Shown here: in pieces, positions 1-7,650 of the stretch
Position numbering within the stretch: position 1 is the stretch's first letter
Layout of the letters: every line of letters begins with the position of its first letter
NCBI GenBank assembly: GCA_902786365.1
Contig: CADACD010000001.1
Coordinates: 1,893 to 65,892, forward strand
Direction of reading: 5' to 3'
DNA: 64,000 bases
DNA from: an uncultured Lachnospiraceae bacterium
GTDB taxonomy: Bacteria > Bacillota > Clostridia > Lachnospirales > Lachnospiraceae
Notes under the pieces: model-generated
What the model saw: only the letters and a program-made list of their open reading frames with translations
Told to the model about the DNA's origin: nothing
The model's database searches: none
Program-made: the position numbers and the translations under genes

Positions 1-2686
1 GCTGTTTAGAATATATATCTGTTCCCATTCTAAATCTGTCAGTAATGGCAAATGCAGTTCCTACGGAATGATTGAAAAGACCATTTATCTGATTTTCATT
101 TCCACCTTCTGAAATCGTCACTGTATTTGAGTAAATTACATTTTCCGATGTATTATCTGTTTTCACATTGATATGCATAATATCGCCGGCATTGAGATAG
201 GCTGTAGGAAGCAGTCTGAAACTTCGGCTGCCTATTATCGCACCTTCTTTATATTGCGGTTCTTCCAATCTTCCTGTTGTATCAGGCTGAACCTCTCCTG
301 CACTAACCTTAAGCCACTGAATGCCTGGAGCAAAATCAAAGCATTTGTAATAATACCCTCTGTCATCTTCCGGGTCGTCATATCTTCCTATTGTAAGAAC
401 ATTCGGGGTGAATTTTTTAGTTACTATACTTTCATTTTCCGAACCATTTAGGTATTCACCGTTTTCATTCTGATTAACAGTTACATAACTAAGTGTAAAA
501 CCATCTTCTCCACCAAATTTATCCGTTAGATTTCGAGTAATATCACGTACAGTATCGTAGATTTTCTTATCTTCTTCACTGGCTGTCGCATCTCTTTCAT
601 AGCCTTTCTCGTCAAGAATAGTATCATAATGGTTAAGAAGAACAGTTGAAACTGATGATAAACTGTTTCTATATCTCTCCTCTTCTCTTTCGTACTTCAT
701 TGCACTAATCGGATTCGAATTATAATCATCTGATTTTTGTGGAATTTTATTGAATTCAGATAACATTGGATACATCTGATTTGAAATTCTGATATAACCA
801 TCTCCAAGTTCGGCATTATCTGCAAGCCCGGTAACACCCTTCTTGTCTGACTTCTTTGTATATACACCATATAATCCTTCAAGCGTATTATATAACTGTA
901 TATTTCCATAACATCCTATTGCCCTTTCTCTCATTCCGGTCGTCTGCATATCATAGTAACAATTTACTAATTTATAGTATGATTGTGGCTGATAGTACGA
1001 ACCAAAAAAACCACCAATAGAATTATTGTTATTGCTTGTATTTGCAGTTTCTGTTGTTATTCCTCCTACTTCACCTGCAACATAACAGTTATAATGAATA
1101 TGTGAATAGCTATTACGATCTGCTGAGGCATAATTACTGACCGAATAACCAGCAAATCCTCCAACATAGTCTCCAGAATATTCCATTCCGACTGACGAAG
1201 TTGAATAACAATTATTAAACACTGCCTGTCCTCTGTTTGCTGTACTTCTGGCTCTTGTATCATCAAATATCATTCCAATAAAGCCGCCGATTTTTGATTT
1301 ACCCTCAATACTTCCTGATGCATAACAATTGTTAAACATCGAATTCACAAGTATTTTTTCTCCTGTTTGTGGATCAGGCAGATAAAAGCCATCACCTGAA
1401 CCAATAACTGCCCCAATAAATACTCCCAACTGTGTATCACCAAATATAACTGTATTGGAACTGCATCCGTCAAACTTTTCATATGACTGGAGACACGAAA
1501 CGAATCCTCCTGAATGGTTTCCACTTAAAATATAAAGATAACAGCCAATTGTGGAACATTCTTCATAAATCGAAGGGTATTGTGAAATTCTCCTATTTGT
1601 ATGTTCTTTACCGTTATAATCAGTCCAAACCAATGTATGTCCCAGGAAGCACCTTTCAATTTCCTCATAATCAGGTGTATCATCCGCTAAACACGGTATA
1701 GAATCGTGGTATACTGAATCGGTATCTTTCGCTGCAACGTCACCAATATATGTTTTTGTACTACTAAATCCATTACTGCCATTATATGAACCAAAAAGCG
1801 AAGAATGTCCTTTTCCTCTTACATATGAGTTACGGATTGTACATTCCTTTAGATAACAGTAATTATAGTTATTGCCAAATACAATAGTTGTACTATCACT
1901 ACCTGAAGGAGCAACACATTTTTCCCAATCGACATTATAAAACATACATCTGGTTGATGCACCAAACATACCTCCCACATGATTTATAAGAACATTACTA
2001 AAAGTTAAATTTTTAATAATAAACAAGTTATCTGCCGATAGAAAGTAGTTTGAACCATTAAGAAGGCAGTTATACAGATGATATCCTTGACCATCAAGTT
2101 CCAAAAGAACAGATGTGTTTCTGGAATTAATCCATCCAATTCCATCTTCTCCACCTAAATCAATATCACATAAAAGTTCTATGCCAAGTTTATTACATAT
2201 TTTATTGGTTTCTCCAACATTTGCCAACTCTTCAACAGTCACTTTTAATTTACTATCAAAGTATGAAGTATAATTTCTCATTACGTATGCAAGCTGAGCT
2301 CCTGTACTCACTTTATATACCCGGTACCACCCATCATAAACACTGTCAAACTTCAATTCATACTCCGGTGCTTCAGTAGAAACGCTTCCCTGATATCTGT
2401 TATCTTTAACTGAATTTCCATTTATGCTCTCTATTAATGATGTATCTTTCCACATTGACGGATTAGAGCTTCGATAATTCCCACTATTATCTACATTAAT
2501 CCATCCCAATTGTTCCATCATGTTCTTCCATTTTTCTGCCACATTGAGCGTTGGCAATGTTGCTGCTGAAACTGATTTATAATCCAAATTAAAAGGCAAT
2601 AAATCTATTATCAGCACAGCAGCAACAATCGCAGAGATTACTCTTATCAATCTATTGTATTTTATAAATGACTTCGTTGATTTCAC
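1..2686 (-). CDS. Secreted GLUG-repeat surface protein, C-terminus beyond the left edge
   Basis: One frame stays open for 895 codons from a GTG at 2686 to the window edge, so the C-terminus is missing. The GTG has a GAGG Shine-Dalgarno about 8 nt upstream; the only nearby ATGs are followed at once by stops. The N-terminus has several Lys/Arg and then a hydrophobic stretch at about residues 11-30, ending near SVSAA, a plausible signal peptide. Residues about 450-585 hold repeated motifs FNNCYASGS...IGGFIG, FNNCYSTSS...VGGFAG, YNCYVAGEV...IGGFFG and NCYYDMQTTGM. This is the GLUG-type repeat of secreted bacterial proteins, which forms a beta-helix-like stack. Upstream residues (about 170-350) also look like beta-helix material. 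Role unknown; adhesion or wall association is an inference. It lies downstream of the cupredoxin gene, behind that gene's terminator, with its own extended -10. Confidence 0.8.
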   Translation of the reverse strand, partial: MKSTKSFIKYNRLIRVISAIVAAVLIIDLLPFNLDYKSVSAATLPTLNVAEKWKNMMEQLGWINVDNSGNYRSSNPSMWKDTSLIESINGNSVKDNRYQGSVSTEAPEYELKFDSVYDGWYRVYKVSTGAQLAYVMRNYTSYFDSKLKVTVEELANVGETNKICNKLGIELLCDIDLGGEDGIGWINSRNTSVLLELDGQGYHLYNCLLNGSNYFLSADNLFIIKNLTFSNVLINHVGGMFGASTRCMFYNVDWEKCVAPSGSDSTTIVFGNNYNYCYLKECTIRNSYVRGKGHSSLFGSYNGSNGFSSTKTYIGDVAAKDTDSVYHDSIPCLADDTPDYEEIERCFLGHTLVWTDYNGKEHTNRRISQYPSIYEECSTIGCYLYILSGNHSGGFVSCLQSYEKFDGCSSNTVIFGDTQLGVFIGAVIGSGDGFYLPDPQTGEKILVNSMFNNCYASGSIEGKSKIGGFIGMIFDDTRARSTANRGQAVFNNCYSTSSVGMEYSGDYVGGFAGYSVSNYASADRNSYSHIHYNCYVAGEVGGITTETANTSNNNNSIGGFFGSYYQPQSYYKLVNCYYDMQTTGMRERAIGCYGNIQLYNTLEGLYGVYTKKSDKKGVTGLADNAELGDGYIRISNQMYPMLSEFNKIPQKSDDYNSNPISAMKYEREEERYRNSLSSVSTVLLNHYDTILDEKGYERDATASEEDKKIYDTVRDITRNLTDKFGGEDGFTLSYVTVNQNENGEYLNGSENESIVTKKFTPNVLTIGRYDDPEDDRGYYYKCFDFAPGIQWLKVSAGEVQPDTTGRLEEPQYKEGAIIGSRSFRLLPTAYLNAGDIMHINVKTDNTSENVIYSNTVTISEGGNENQINGLFNHSVGTAFAITDRFRMGTDIYSKQ

Positions 2687-2752
2687 ATTATCTACCTCAT
2701 TTCAAATAAAATCTCACTTTATGACTTTTTAACTCTGGCATCATTTTATCAC

Positions 2753-2761
2753 ATTATATCA
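2753..2761 (-). promoter_or_regulatory. Extended -10 promoter element for the GLUG protein
   Basis: Read on the minus strand this is TGATATAAT, a TG-N-TATAAT extended -10, about 67 nt upstream of the GTG start at 2686. No good -35 hexamer is visible at 17 bp, as is common when an extended -10 is present. Confidence 0.45.
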
Positions 2762-2811
2762 TACTTTCTTAATTTTTACACTGAAAATATTTTACAGTTA
2801 TTCTAATAAAC

Positions 2812-2853
2812 AAAAAAAGAGTTTCGCAATAATCTTCATTACTGCAAAACTCT
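2812..2853 (-). terminator. Rho-independent terminator after the cupredoxin gene
   Basis: Two 16-nt arms (2818-2833 and 2838-2853, with two G-U wobbles) enclose a CTTC/GAAG loop. On the minus strand they are followed by a run of seven T. It lies 15 nt past the stop of the 2868-3806 gene and closes the envelope cluster. Confidence 0.85.
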
Positions 2854-2867
2854 CTTACCTAAACTTC

Positions 2868-3806
2868 TTAATTATACTTGTGGCCTCTCGCAACAATCAC
2901 TGTCACGAATGAGCCAATCAACATTGCCAATATCAATGCATTACCACTATCTCCTGTCTGTGGAGCCTGTTTGCTTTCTGCATTTTTATTAGATATAATA
3001 CCACTATTATTTGTATTACTTCCTAATGTACTGCCTGTATTATTTATGTCATTAGAACTAATTACAGCGTTCTCTTTTGTATTATCTGCATCAATACCGG
3101 CATCTTTTTTGCCATCGCTTTCAGTATCTGATGTTTTATCGGAACTCTCACTTTCTTCTGTGTTGGAATCCTCTGTCTTTTCTACACTCTCACTATCATC
3201 TGTTTTTGATTCCTCTGCATCTTCTTTACTTTCACCATCACCCGGTTTAGAATTCTCTGTCTCTTCCTTACTTTCATTGTCATCGGTTTTTGATTCCTCT
3301 GCCTTGCCAGTCTCACTTTCATCTGTCTTTCCATCTTCTTTTACCACATGAATATAATTGTGATGGCAGCCGGAACCCATCCAGCAGGTAAAGAGTATAT
3401 CCCTCTCTTCTTCCACTGTAAACTCATATATATAATTATTTCCTTCTACAAGTTTGAGATGCCCCTCTTCTTTATTGTGTGTATCAGTTCCCCAGCCAAG
3501 TCCCGGAATCTTAATTGTTGCTGCACATCCAAGCAAGGTTGTCCCTTCCGGTACATTGACATACCATTTTACCAAAGTTCCTGCCTTTACTGTAATATCT
3601 CCCGACCACAAATCACTGTATTCTGTGACCACTATTTGAGTATCCTCATCGGCATCTTGTTTCACATCATCTGATGCATTTGCACTGATTATTCTGACAG
3701 AATTCAATACGCTGACAAATACTACTAATGCAAGTAATATCGATATAGCTTTTATCCTTTTGCACACATCTGTTTTTCCTTGTATACCTGTTCTTGTTAT
3801 CATCAT
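2868..3806 (-). CDS. Cell-wall-anchored cupredoxin-domain protein
   Basis: 312 residues, starting at an ATG 5 nt after GGAGG. A signal/TM segment lies at about 20-42. A cupredoxin-like domain follows at about 57-155: Cys94 in GCAATIKIP and CWMG at 141-144 match the Cys...CxMG copper-site pattern of Cys-type cupredoxins (plastocyanin-like COG4633 group). An extra GCHH at 146-149 adds potential ligands. Residues 156-270 are a Ser/Glu/Asp/Lys-rich spacer with imperfect repeats. The end carries PQTGD (282-286), a hydrophobic span and a short basic tail, a sortase-type anchor with P-Q-T-G in place of LPxTG. It would display a copper- or other metal-binding domain on the wall. It is the last gene of a cluster with a lipoprotein, an ABC/FtsX pair and a DUF4418-like protein. 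Metal identity is not shown. Confidence 0.75.
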   Translation of the reverse strand: MMITRTGIQGKTDVCKRIKAISILLALVVFVSVLNSVRIISANASDDVKQDADEDTQIVVTEYSDLWSGDITVKAGTLVKWYVNVPEGTTLLGCAATIKIPGLGWGTDTHNKEEGHLKLVEGNNYIYEFTVEEERDILFTCWMGSGCHHNYIHVVKEDGKTDESETGKAEESKTDDNESKEETENSKPGDGESKEDAEESKTDDSESVEKTEDSNTEESESSDKTSDTESDGKKDAGIDADNTKENAVISSNDINNTGSTLGSNTNNSGIISNKNAESKQAPQTGDSGNALILAMLIGSFVTVIVARGHKYN

Positions 3807-3820
3807 AAAATCCTCCTTTT

Positions 3821-4771
3821 TTAACTCTCTTCAAATGTCTGAACCTTAATTACTCCGTCTTCATATATTCCCGTAACAGTCACATATAATCCATACATTC
3901 TTGTTGTCTTATTAAGATATTCCCATGACAGCTTTTGACCATTCTCATCAAACATATAGAATTGATACGAACCATCAGCCTGCAAAATATCCAAACCATA
4001 CCCACTGTCGCGGCATGAATACATCAGCATACATGGTAAGTCGTGCTTAGGAGGGTCTTCAAAATCACTGCAGTCCTCATCTATTAAAATGCCATAAAAT
4101 GTCTGAACACTTTCTTTTGCTTTTTCAGTGTTTCCCGCTTTTGATGTTTCGCCCGACTTATCATCTGTGCTTGTTTTTTTCGATGTATCTTTTGAGGTTT
4201 CTATTGAATCTTCCTTTTTCCCTGTGCTGCCTGATGTTCCTTTTTGTGACGCATCTAATTTGCCTGATTCTGTAGCTGTGTCATTTTTCTGTGTTTCTTT
4301 CTGACTATTATTTCCATTATTACTTGTGGCTGTCTGCAAATTTTCAGGGGTATCAGATGACGGTTTGATACTTGAACTGCCGTTTTCTAAACTTGATGTA
4401 TGTGTTTTTTTATCCTGTCCTGAACTTACAATATTTTCTGACAAACCCGAACCACTTCCCTCATTTGAATCATTTTTTTCATTATCTTTTAAATTCTCAT
4501 TCTGGTTTTCATCTGTACTTAAATCCGGATTTTCTTCTTTACCACTATCCGGCTGATGTATTGCCATCACCTTTTTTTCTTCATTTTCCTGAACCGAACC
4601 TTTGCTGCCTTTTTCATCAGATTCCAAGTTTTTATCTGCAATTTCATTTATGCTTGTGTCTGTACTTTTATTTTTAGAATTACTTTTCGTTTTACTGCCA
4701 CATCCGCCAATCATAATTACTGCTAAAATCACTATACATATGACAACTTTTTTATGTATTTTTTTTATCAT
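3821..4771 (-). CDS. Lipoprotein with long Ser/Asn/Lys linker and small Cys-containing domain
   Basis: 316 residues from the ATG at 4771. An in-frame GTG at 4786 lies upstream of the AGGAGG, so the ATG is preferred. Residues 6-23 are hydrophobic and end in IGGC (Cys24), a lipobox. Residues 25-220 are low-complexity Ser/Asn/Lys/Asp/Glu, probably a spacer through the wall. The last 95 residues form a compact domain with Cys234, Cys247 and Cys253 and the pattern GILIDEDC...C...SC...GLYVTVTG.Y.DGVIKV. It resembles, from memory, small secreted domains of the G-x-x-x-D-x-x-C ... KVKVTG type, probably a small beta-barrel. Function unknown. It sits between the ABC ATPase and the wall cupredoxin, with 14 nt to the latter, so co-expression is likely. 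The three Cys suggest redox or metal binding, which is an inference. Confidence 0.7.
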   Translation of the reverse strand: MIKKIHKKVVICIVILAVIMIGGCGSKTKSNSKNKSTDTSINEIADKNLESDEKGSKGSVQENEEKKVMAIHQPDSGKEENPDLSTDENQNENLKDNEKNDSNEGSGSGLSENIVSSGQDKKTHTSSLENGSSSIKPSSDTPENLQTATSNNGNNSQKETQKNDTATESGKLDASQKGTSGSTGKKEDSIETSKDTSKKTSTDDKSGETSKAGNTEKAKESVQTFYGILIDEDCSDFEDPPKHDLPCMLMYSCRDSGYGLDILQADGSYQFYMFDENGQKLSWEYLNKTTRMYGLYVTVTGIYEDGVIKVQTFEES

Positions 4772-4861
4772 ATCCTGCCTCCTCACCTGCTTTCTACGAG
4801 TATAATTTTACACATTTATCAACTTCTTCAGTTCCTTAAAAAACCTGCTTTTATTCTGCTT

Positions 4862-5494
4862 TTATTCAAGATTTAGTCTTTTAGGATTATAAGAGAAAAA
4901 GTCTTTATCATGTGTGACAACAATGAGACTGGTTCCTTTCTTGACATGTATTTCATTCAATACCTCTCTTACAATAACTGCACTTTTTTCATCCAGATTC
5001 GATGTCGGCTCATCCACCAGCAAAATCCCTGTATCAAGCATCAATATTCTTGCAAGTAGTACTCGTCTGTATTCACCACCGGATATTTCAGACGGATAAG
5101 ACTCACATACATTATCAATTCCGAGCCTTTCCAACAATTTTTCCACTTCTGTTTTATCTGCCCTTTTTCCTGTCAGTTCAATGGGGCACACAATATTCTG
5201 CCACACAGTCAGGTCCGGTATCAGCGAATTTCCCTGCATCATATATCCTATTGTATGATTTCTTAGCTGCGTCCTTTCTTTTTCTTTCATATCGTTAAAA
5301 ATACTCTTATCATCAAGATACACATCTCCAGTGTCCGGATAAAGCATTCCCGATACAATATTTAACAATGTTGTCTTTCCACAACCGGACTGTCCTGTAA
5401 TACAGAGGTAATCTCCCTGTTCAAGTAAAAAACCGGTTTCTTTTAGTCCGTTTTTACCAAATTTTTTTGATATATTATCGACTCTTAAATTCAT
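4862..5494 (-). CDS. ABC transporter ATP-binding protein, LolD/MacB-like
   Basis: About 210 residues from the ATG at 5494 (AAAGGTGAG upstream); an ATG at 5515 in the same frame is the alternative. It has Walker A GQSGCGKTT (about 34-42), a Q-loop near MMQGNS, signature SGGEYRR, Walker B ILLVDEPTSNLD and a switch His in VVTHD. Size and sequence fit the LolD/MacB class, which powers FtsX-type permeases that do mechanical work or export at the envelope rather than classical import. The FtsX-type permease lies immediately upstream with a gap of under 30 nt. No solute-binding protein is encoded nearby. Substrate unknown; the cupredoxin, Cys-lipoprotein and DUF4418-like neighbours point to metal or thiol handling. 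Confidence 0.85.
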   Translation of the reverse strand: MNLRVDNISKKFGKNGLKETGFLLEQGDYLCITGQSGCGKTTLLNIVSGMLYPDTGDVYLDDKSIFNDMKEKERTQLRNHTIGYMMQGNSLIPDLTVWQNIVCPIELTGKRADKTEVEKLLERLGIDNVCESYPSEISGGEYRRVLLARILMLDTGILLVDEPTSNLDEKSAVIVREVLNEIHVKKGTSLIVVTHDKDFFSYNPKRLNLE

Positions 5495-5521
5495 CAGTTT
5501 TATCTCACCTTTCATTTCTAA

Positions 5522-6718
5522 TCATGCCTGCTCCTCTGCCAATATTGCCGGCTCATACTTCATAATCCTGTAAAATGATAATGATGCTGCCAATAATAAA
5601 ATCACAAAGTTAATAACAATTGTTTTCAAACTCAGCAAAGCTACCCTGTCAAAACCAATGAATTTATAAGGCAGGTTCAGCGACTGCTTGATAACACTGT
5701 GAAGCGGCATGAAAAATATAATCGTAAGTACAATACCTGCAATAATACCTGCAAACATCAGATAGATGTATTCCAACAAAAATACCTGTATAATTTTTTT
5801 CTTTCCTATTCCCACTGATAATAAACTTCCCACATGATTTCTTCTCTGATGGAAGGTAATCGTTATCAGCGAAAACAAGGCTACTGCTGCTAAAAGAATG
5901 ACAAATGCATTCATTATGTAGCTTAAATATCTAAAGTAATTGACCTGACTGACTAATTTTTCTGCCAGCTTACTTGTAGAATATACCGAAATTCCATCAT
6001 TATAAAAATTACTGATAATATTTTTCCTGACAGTGTCTGCCTCATATCCTTCATCCACATCAATCAAAACCATAGAAGACAGCCCCGTCTTCTCATCAAA
6101 CATATCTTTATATTGTGGGTCAGCAGTAATCTTATCAGCTGCTTCAAAAGAAATAAATGCACTTTCGTCATATCCCATTCCTGTCTCTTCCAAAACTGCA
6201 GCAACCCTAAATATATTGTCATAAAATCCGATTTTATCATCAACCTGAAGACCACAGTCAGAACCGACAATAATCTCATCTGCTCCAAGAGTTTCTATTC
6301 CTTTATTTTTCAGCCATTCACCAACCGCAAAATCTGAATGGATATCAATTGCAATGATTTGAACACCTGCCGCCGAACAACAATCCATTTTTAATGTTTC
6401 AAGATACAACTGTTCACTGACATGTTTCACTCCTTCAACTGTTTTCAGTTCTTCTGCAGGACTCTCCCTAAAAAGAATTGTACATGCATTACCCTCAAAT
6501 AAGACCTCTTTTGCGTCATCACTGTAATCCGAAGGTACAACAATGATATCTGCCCCGATTTTATTCTCTGCATATTTGACACCAGACTCCATATTTTCCA
6601 TAAAGACATCTGTCCCAAAGATACATGTTGAAGCAATGAAAACCAGGAAAAAGAAAATCAGACTTCTAAAACGTTGGTGATAAATATTTTGTAATGCGAA
6701 TTTATTTGCTGTTAACAT
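5522..6718 (-). CDS. FtsX/MacB-type ABC transporter permease
   Basis: 398 residues from the ATG at 6718, directly after AAGGGAGGCAAAAG; the upstream in-frame ATG at 6748 lacks a good ribosome site. Topology is that of FtsX/MacB permeases: one N-terminal TM (about 15-38), a large extracytoplasmic domain (about 40-250, containing the GADIIVVP motif typical of the family), then three TM segments near the C-terminus. It pairs with the ATPase downstream. The extracytoplasmic domain contains a CC pair in KMDCCSAAG (about 130), unusual for an exposed domain and possibly redox- or metal-relevant. The closest analogy I know is the FtsX-type permeases of Ftr1/P19-like iron loci, but no iron permease is present here. 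Confidence 0.85.
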   Translation of the reverse strand: MLTANKFALQNIYHQRFRSLIFFFLVFIASTCIFGTDVFMENMESGVKYAENKIGADIIVVPSDYSDDAKEVLFEGNACTILFRESPAEELKTVEGVKHVSEQLYLETLKMDCCSAAGVQIIAIDIHSDFAVGEWLKNKGIETLGADEIIVGSDCGLQVDDKIGFYDNIFRVAAVLEETGMGYDESAFISFEAADKITADPQYKDMFDEKTGLSSMVLIDVDEGYEADTVRKNIISNFYNDGISVYSTSKLAEKLVSQVNYFRYLSYIMNAFVILLAAVALFSLITITFHQRRNHVGSLLSVGIGKKKIIQVFLLEYIYLMFAGIIAGIVLTIIFFMPLHSVIKQSLNLPYKFIGFDRVALLSLKTIVINFVILLLAASLSFYRIMKYEPAILAEEQA

Positions 6719-6799
6719 CTTTTGCCTCCCTTGGCATATATTGTGCATCCGATATGTCTATATACATTATCTGCTTTATGTTAAATGCTTACTATTTTT

Positions 6800-7303
6800 T
6801 TATTTTCTGTTTCTTCCCACCAAATGAGTCATCTGAAATATCACTGTAAGCACAACAAGAAGTAATGCACCCACTCTTAATACCGGAAATGTTTTTGTAT
6901 TACATGTCATAGAATTGACCTGACATCGCCCCATATTTTGTATCAATGCAAGTTCAATTCCTGCTGTCACTGTTGCTATGTTCAAAAACAATGTGCCTTT
7001 GGTATCCTGTACAAACCATTTTCCCAGACTTAGTATAATGACGATTATCAAAATCCGCTCTGCTTCCCTGACACTGTAATTGCATGGCATATCCATGACG
7101 CCCTGACACGGCTTAACAAATGTATGAATAGCCGTCAGAAGAAATACTGATATCAAAAGGTTGAGTACGGCTGATACTTTGTCTGATGCCTTATTTTCTA
7201 ATGTTCTATTTTCTGATGTCTTATTTTTTAATGCCTTATTTTCTGATGTTTTATTTTCCTGCTTATCTTTTACTATTTTCTTATCCTCTGATTTCTTTCC
7301 CAT
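6800..7303 (-). CDS. Small membrane protein, DUF4418-like, with four conserved-type Cys
   Basis: 167 residues. Residues 16-42 are a hydrophilic pentapeptide repeat (ENKTS/ENKAL/KNKTS/ENRTL/ENKAS). Three or four TM segments follow (about 43-62, 82-96, 105-122, 142-160). The loops contain VKPCQGVMDMPC (Cys66, Cys74) and GRCQVNSMTC (Cys127, Cys134). This FxxPC...MxC...C...MxC layout matches my memory of DUF4418 membrane proteins, which occur beside FtsX-type ABC transporters. It is the first gene of the envelope cluster and is followed after about 80 nt by the permease. The ribosome site before this ATG is weak. The four Cys/Met-rich loops suggest metal or disulfide chemistry at the membrane; this is inference. 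Confidence 0.65.
   Translation of the reverse strand: MGKKSEDKKIVKDKQENKTSENKALKNKTSENRTLENKASDKVSAVLNLLISVFLLTAIHTFVKPCQGVMDMPCNYSVREAERILIIVIILSLGKWFVQDTKGTLFLNIATVTAGIELALIQNMGRCQVNSMTCNTKTFPVLRVGALLLVVLTVIFQMTHLVGRNRK
7195..7258 (-). repeat. 15-bp tandem repeat encoding pentapeptides
   Basis: About four to five imperfect 15-bp units of the form TTATTTTCTGATGTC (plus strand) lie inside the 5' part of the DUF4418-like gene. They encode ENKTS-type units on the minus strand. Unit number may vary between strains by slippage, changing the length of the cytoplasmic N-terminus. Confidence 0.7.
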
Positions 7304-7399
7304 ATTGACACCAGTGTATTTTATATCCTACACTTATCCTTTCTAAAATAATTTTACCTGTGATACGCATCATTTTAATTCATAGTTTTCAAATATGTT

Positions 7400-7450
7400 T
7401 TTAATGATTTCTATAAATTTAATTCGGATTATATTTCATTTAATGATTTC
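7400..7450. promoter_or_regulatory. 12-bp direct repeats around the promoter, candidate operator
   Basis: TTTAATGATTTC occurs identically at 7400-7411 and 7439-7450, on either side of the -10 (second copy within the -35/-10 spacer). The 39-bp period is close to four helical turns, which would suit a dimeric or cooperative regulator. No regulator gene lies within the cluster. Could also be chance in AT-rich DNA. Confidence 0.4.
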
Positions 7451-7456
7451 CGTCAA
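7428..7456 (-). promoter_or_regulatory. SigA-type promoter of the envelope cluster
   Basis: On the minus strand TTGACG (7456-7451), 17 bp, then TATAAT (7433-7428). Transcription would start near 7420, leaving a leader of about 117 nt before the ATG at 7303. Flanked by a 12-bp direct repeat (see separate entry). Confidence 0.75.
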
Positions 7457-7556
7457 GCAATTTCAAATCATTTGTTATAGAAATACAAAATAATTCGTTA
7501 TCGTTTTTAACTATTACAAATCTTTCTTGTTCCATACAATTTCGACAAAACGAACA

Positions 7557-7599
7557 GAATGGCTACTCTGACATGTGACACATGTCAGAGTAGCCATTC
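7557..7599 (-). terminator. 43-nt perfect palindrome, probable operon terminator
   Basis: A 21-bp inverted repeat (7557-7577 and 7579-7599) with a single-base centre and no mismatch. It lies 50 nt past the stop of the 7651-8487 permease gene, where the accessory operon should end, and upstream of the promoter for the next cluster. On the minus strand it is followed by CTGTTCGTTTTG, only moderately T-rich. Terminator is the likeliest role; a mobile or protein-binding palindrome is possible. Confidence 0.6.
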
Positions 7600-7650
7600 C
7601 AAGCGGAAAAAATATGAAGAGCAGCTTTTTTCATGCATTGATTCAAAATC

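Noticed and set aside
2878..3351. 157-codon plus-strand ORF rich in Ser/Leu
   Set aside because: Antisense shadow of the Ser/Glu-rich linker of the cupredoxin gene; no ribosome site and no promoter.
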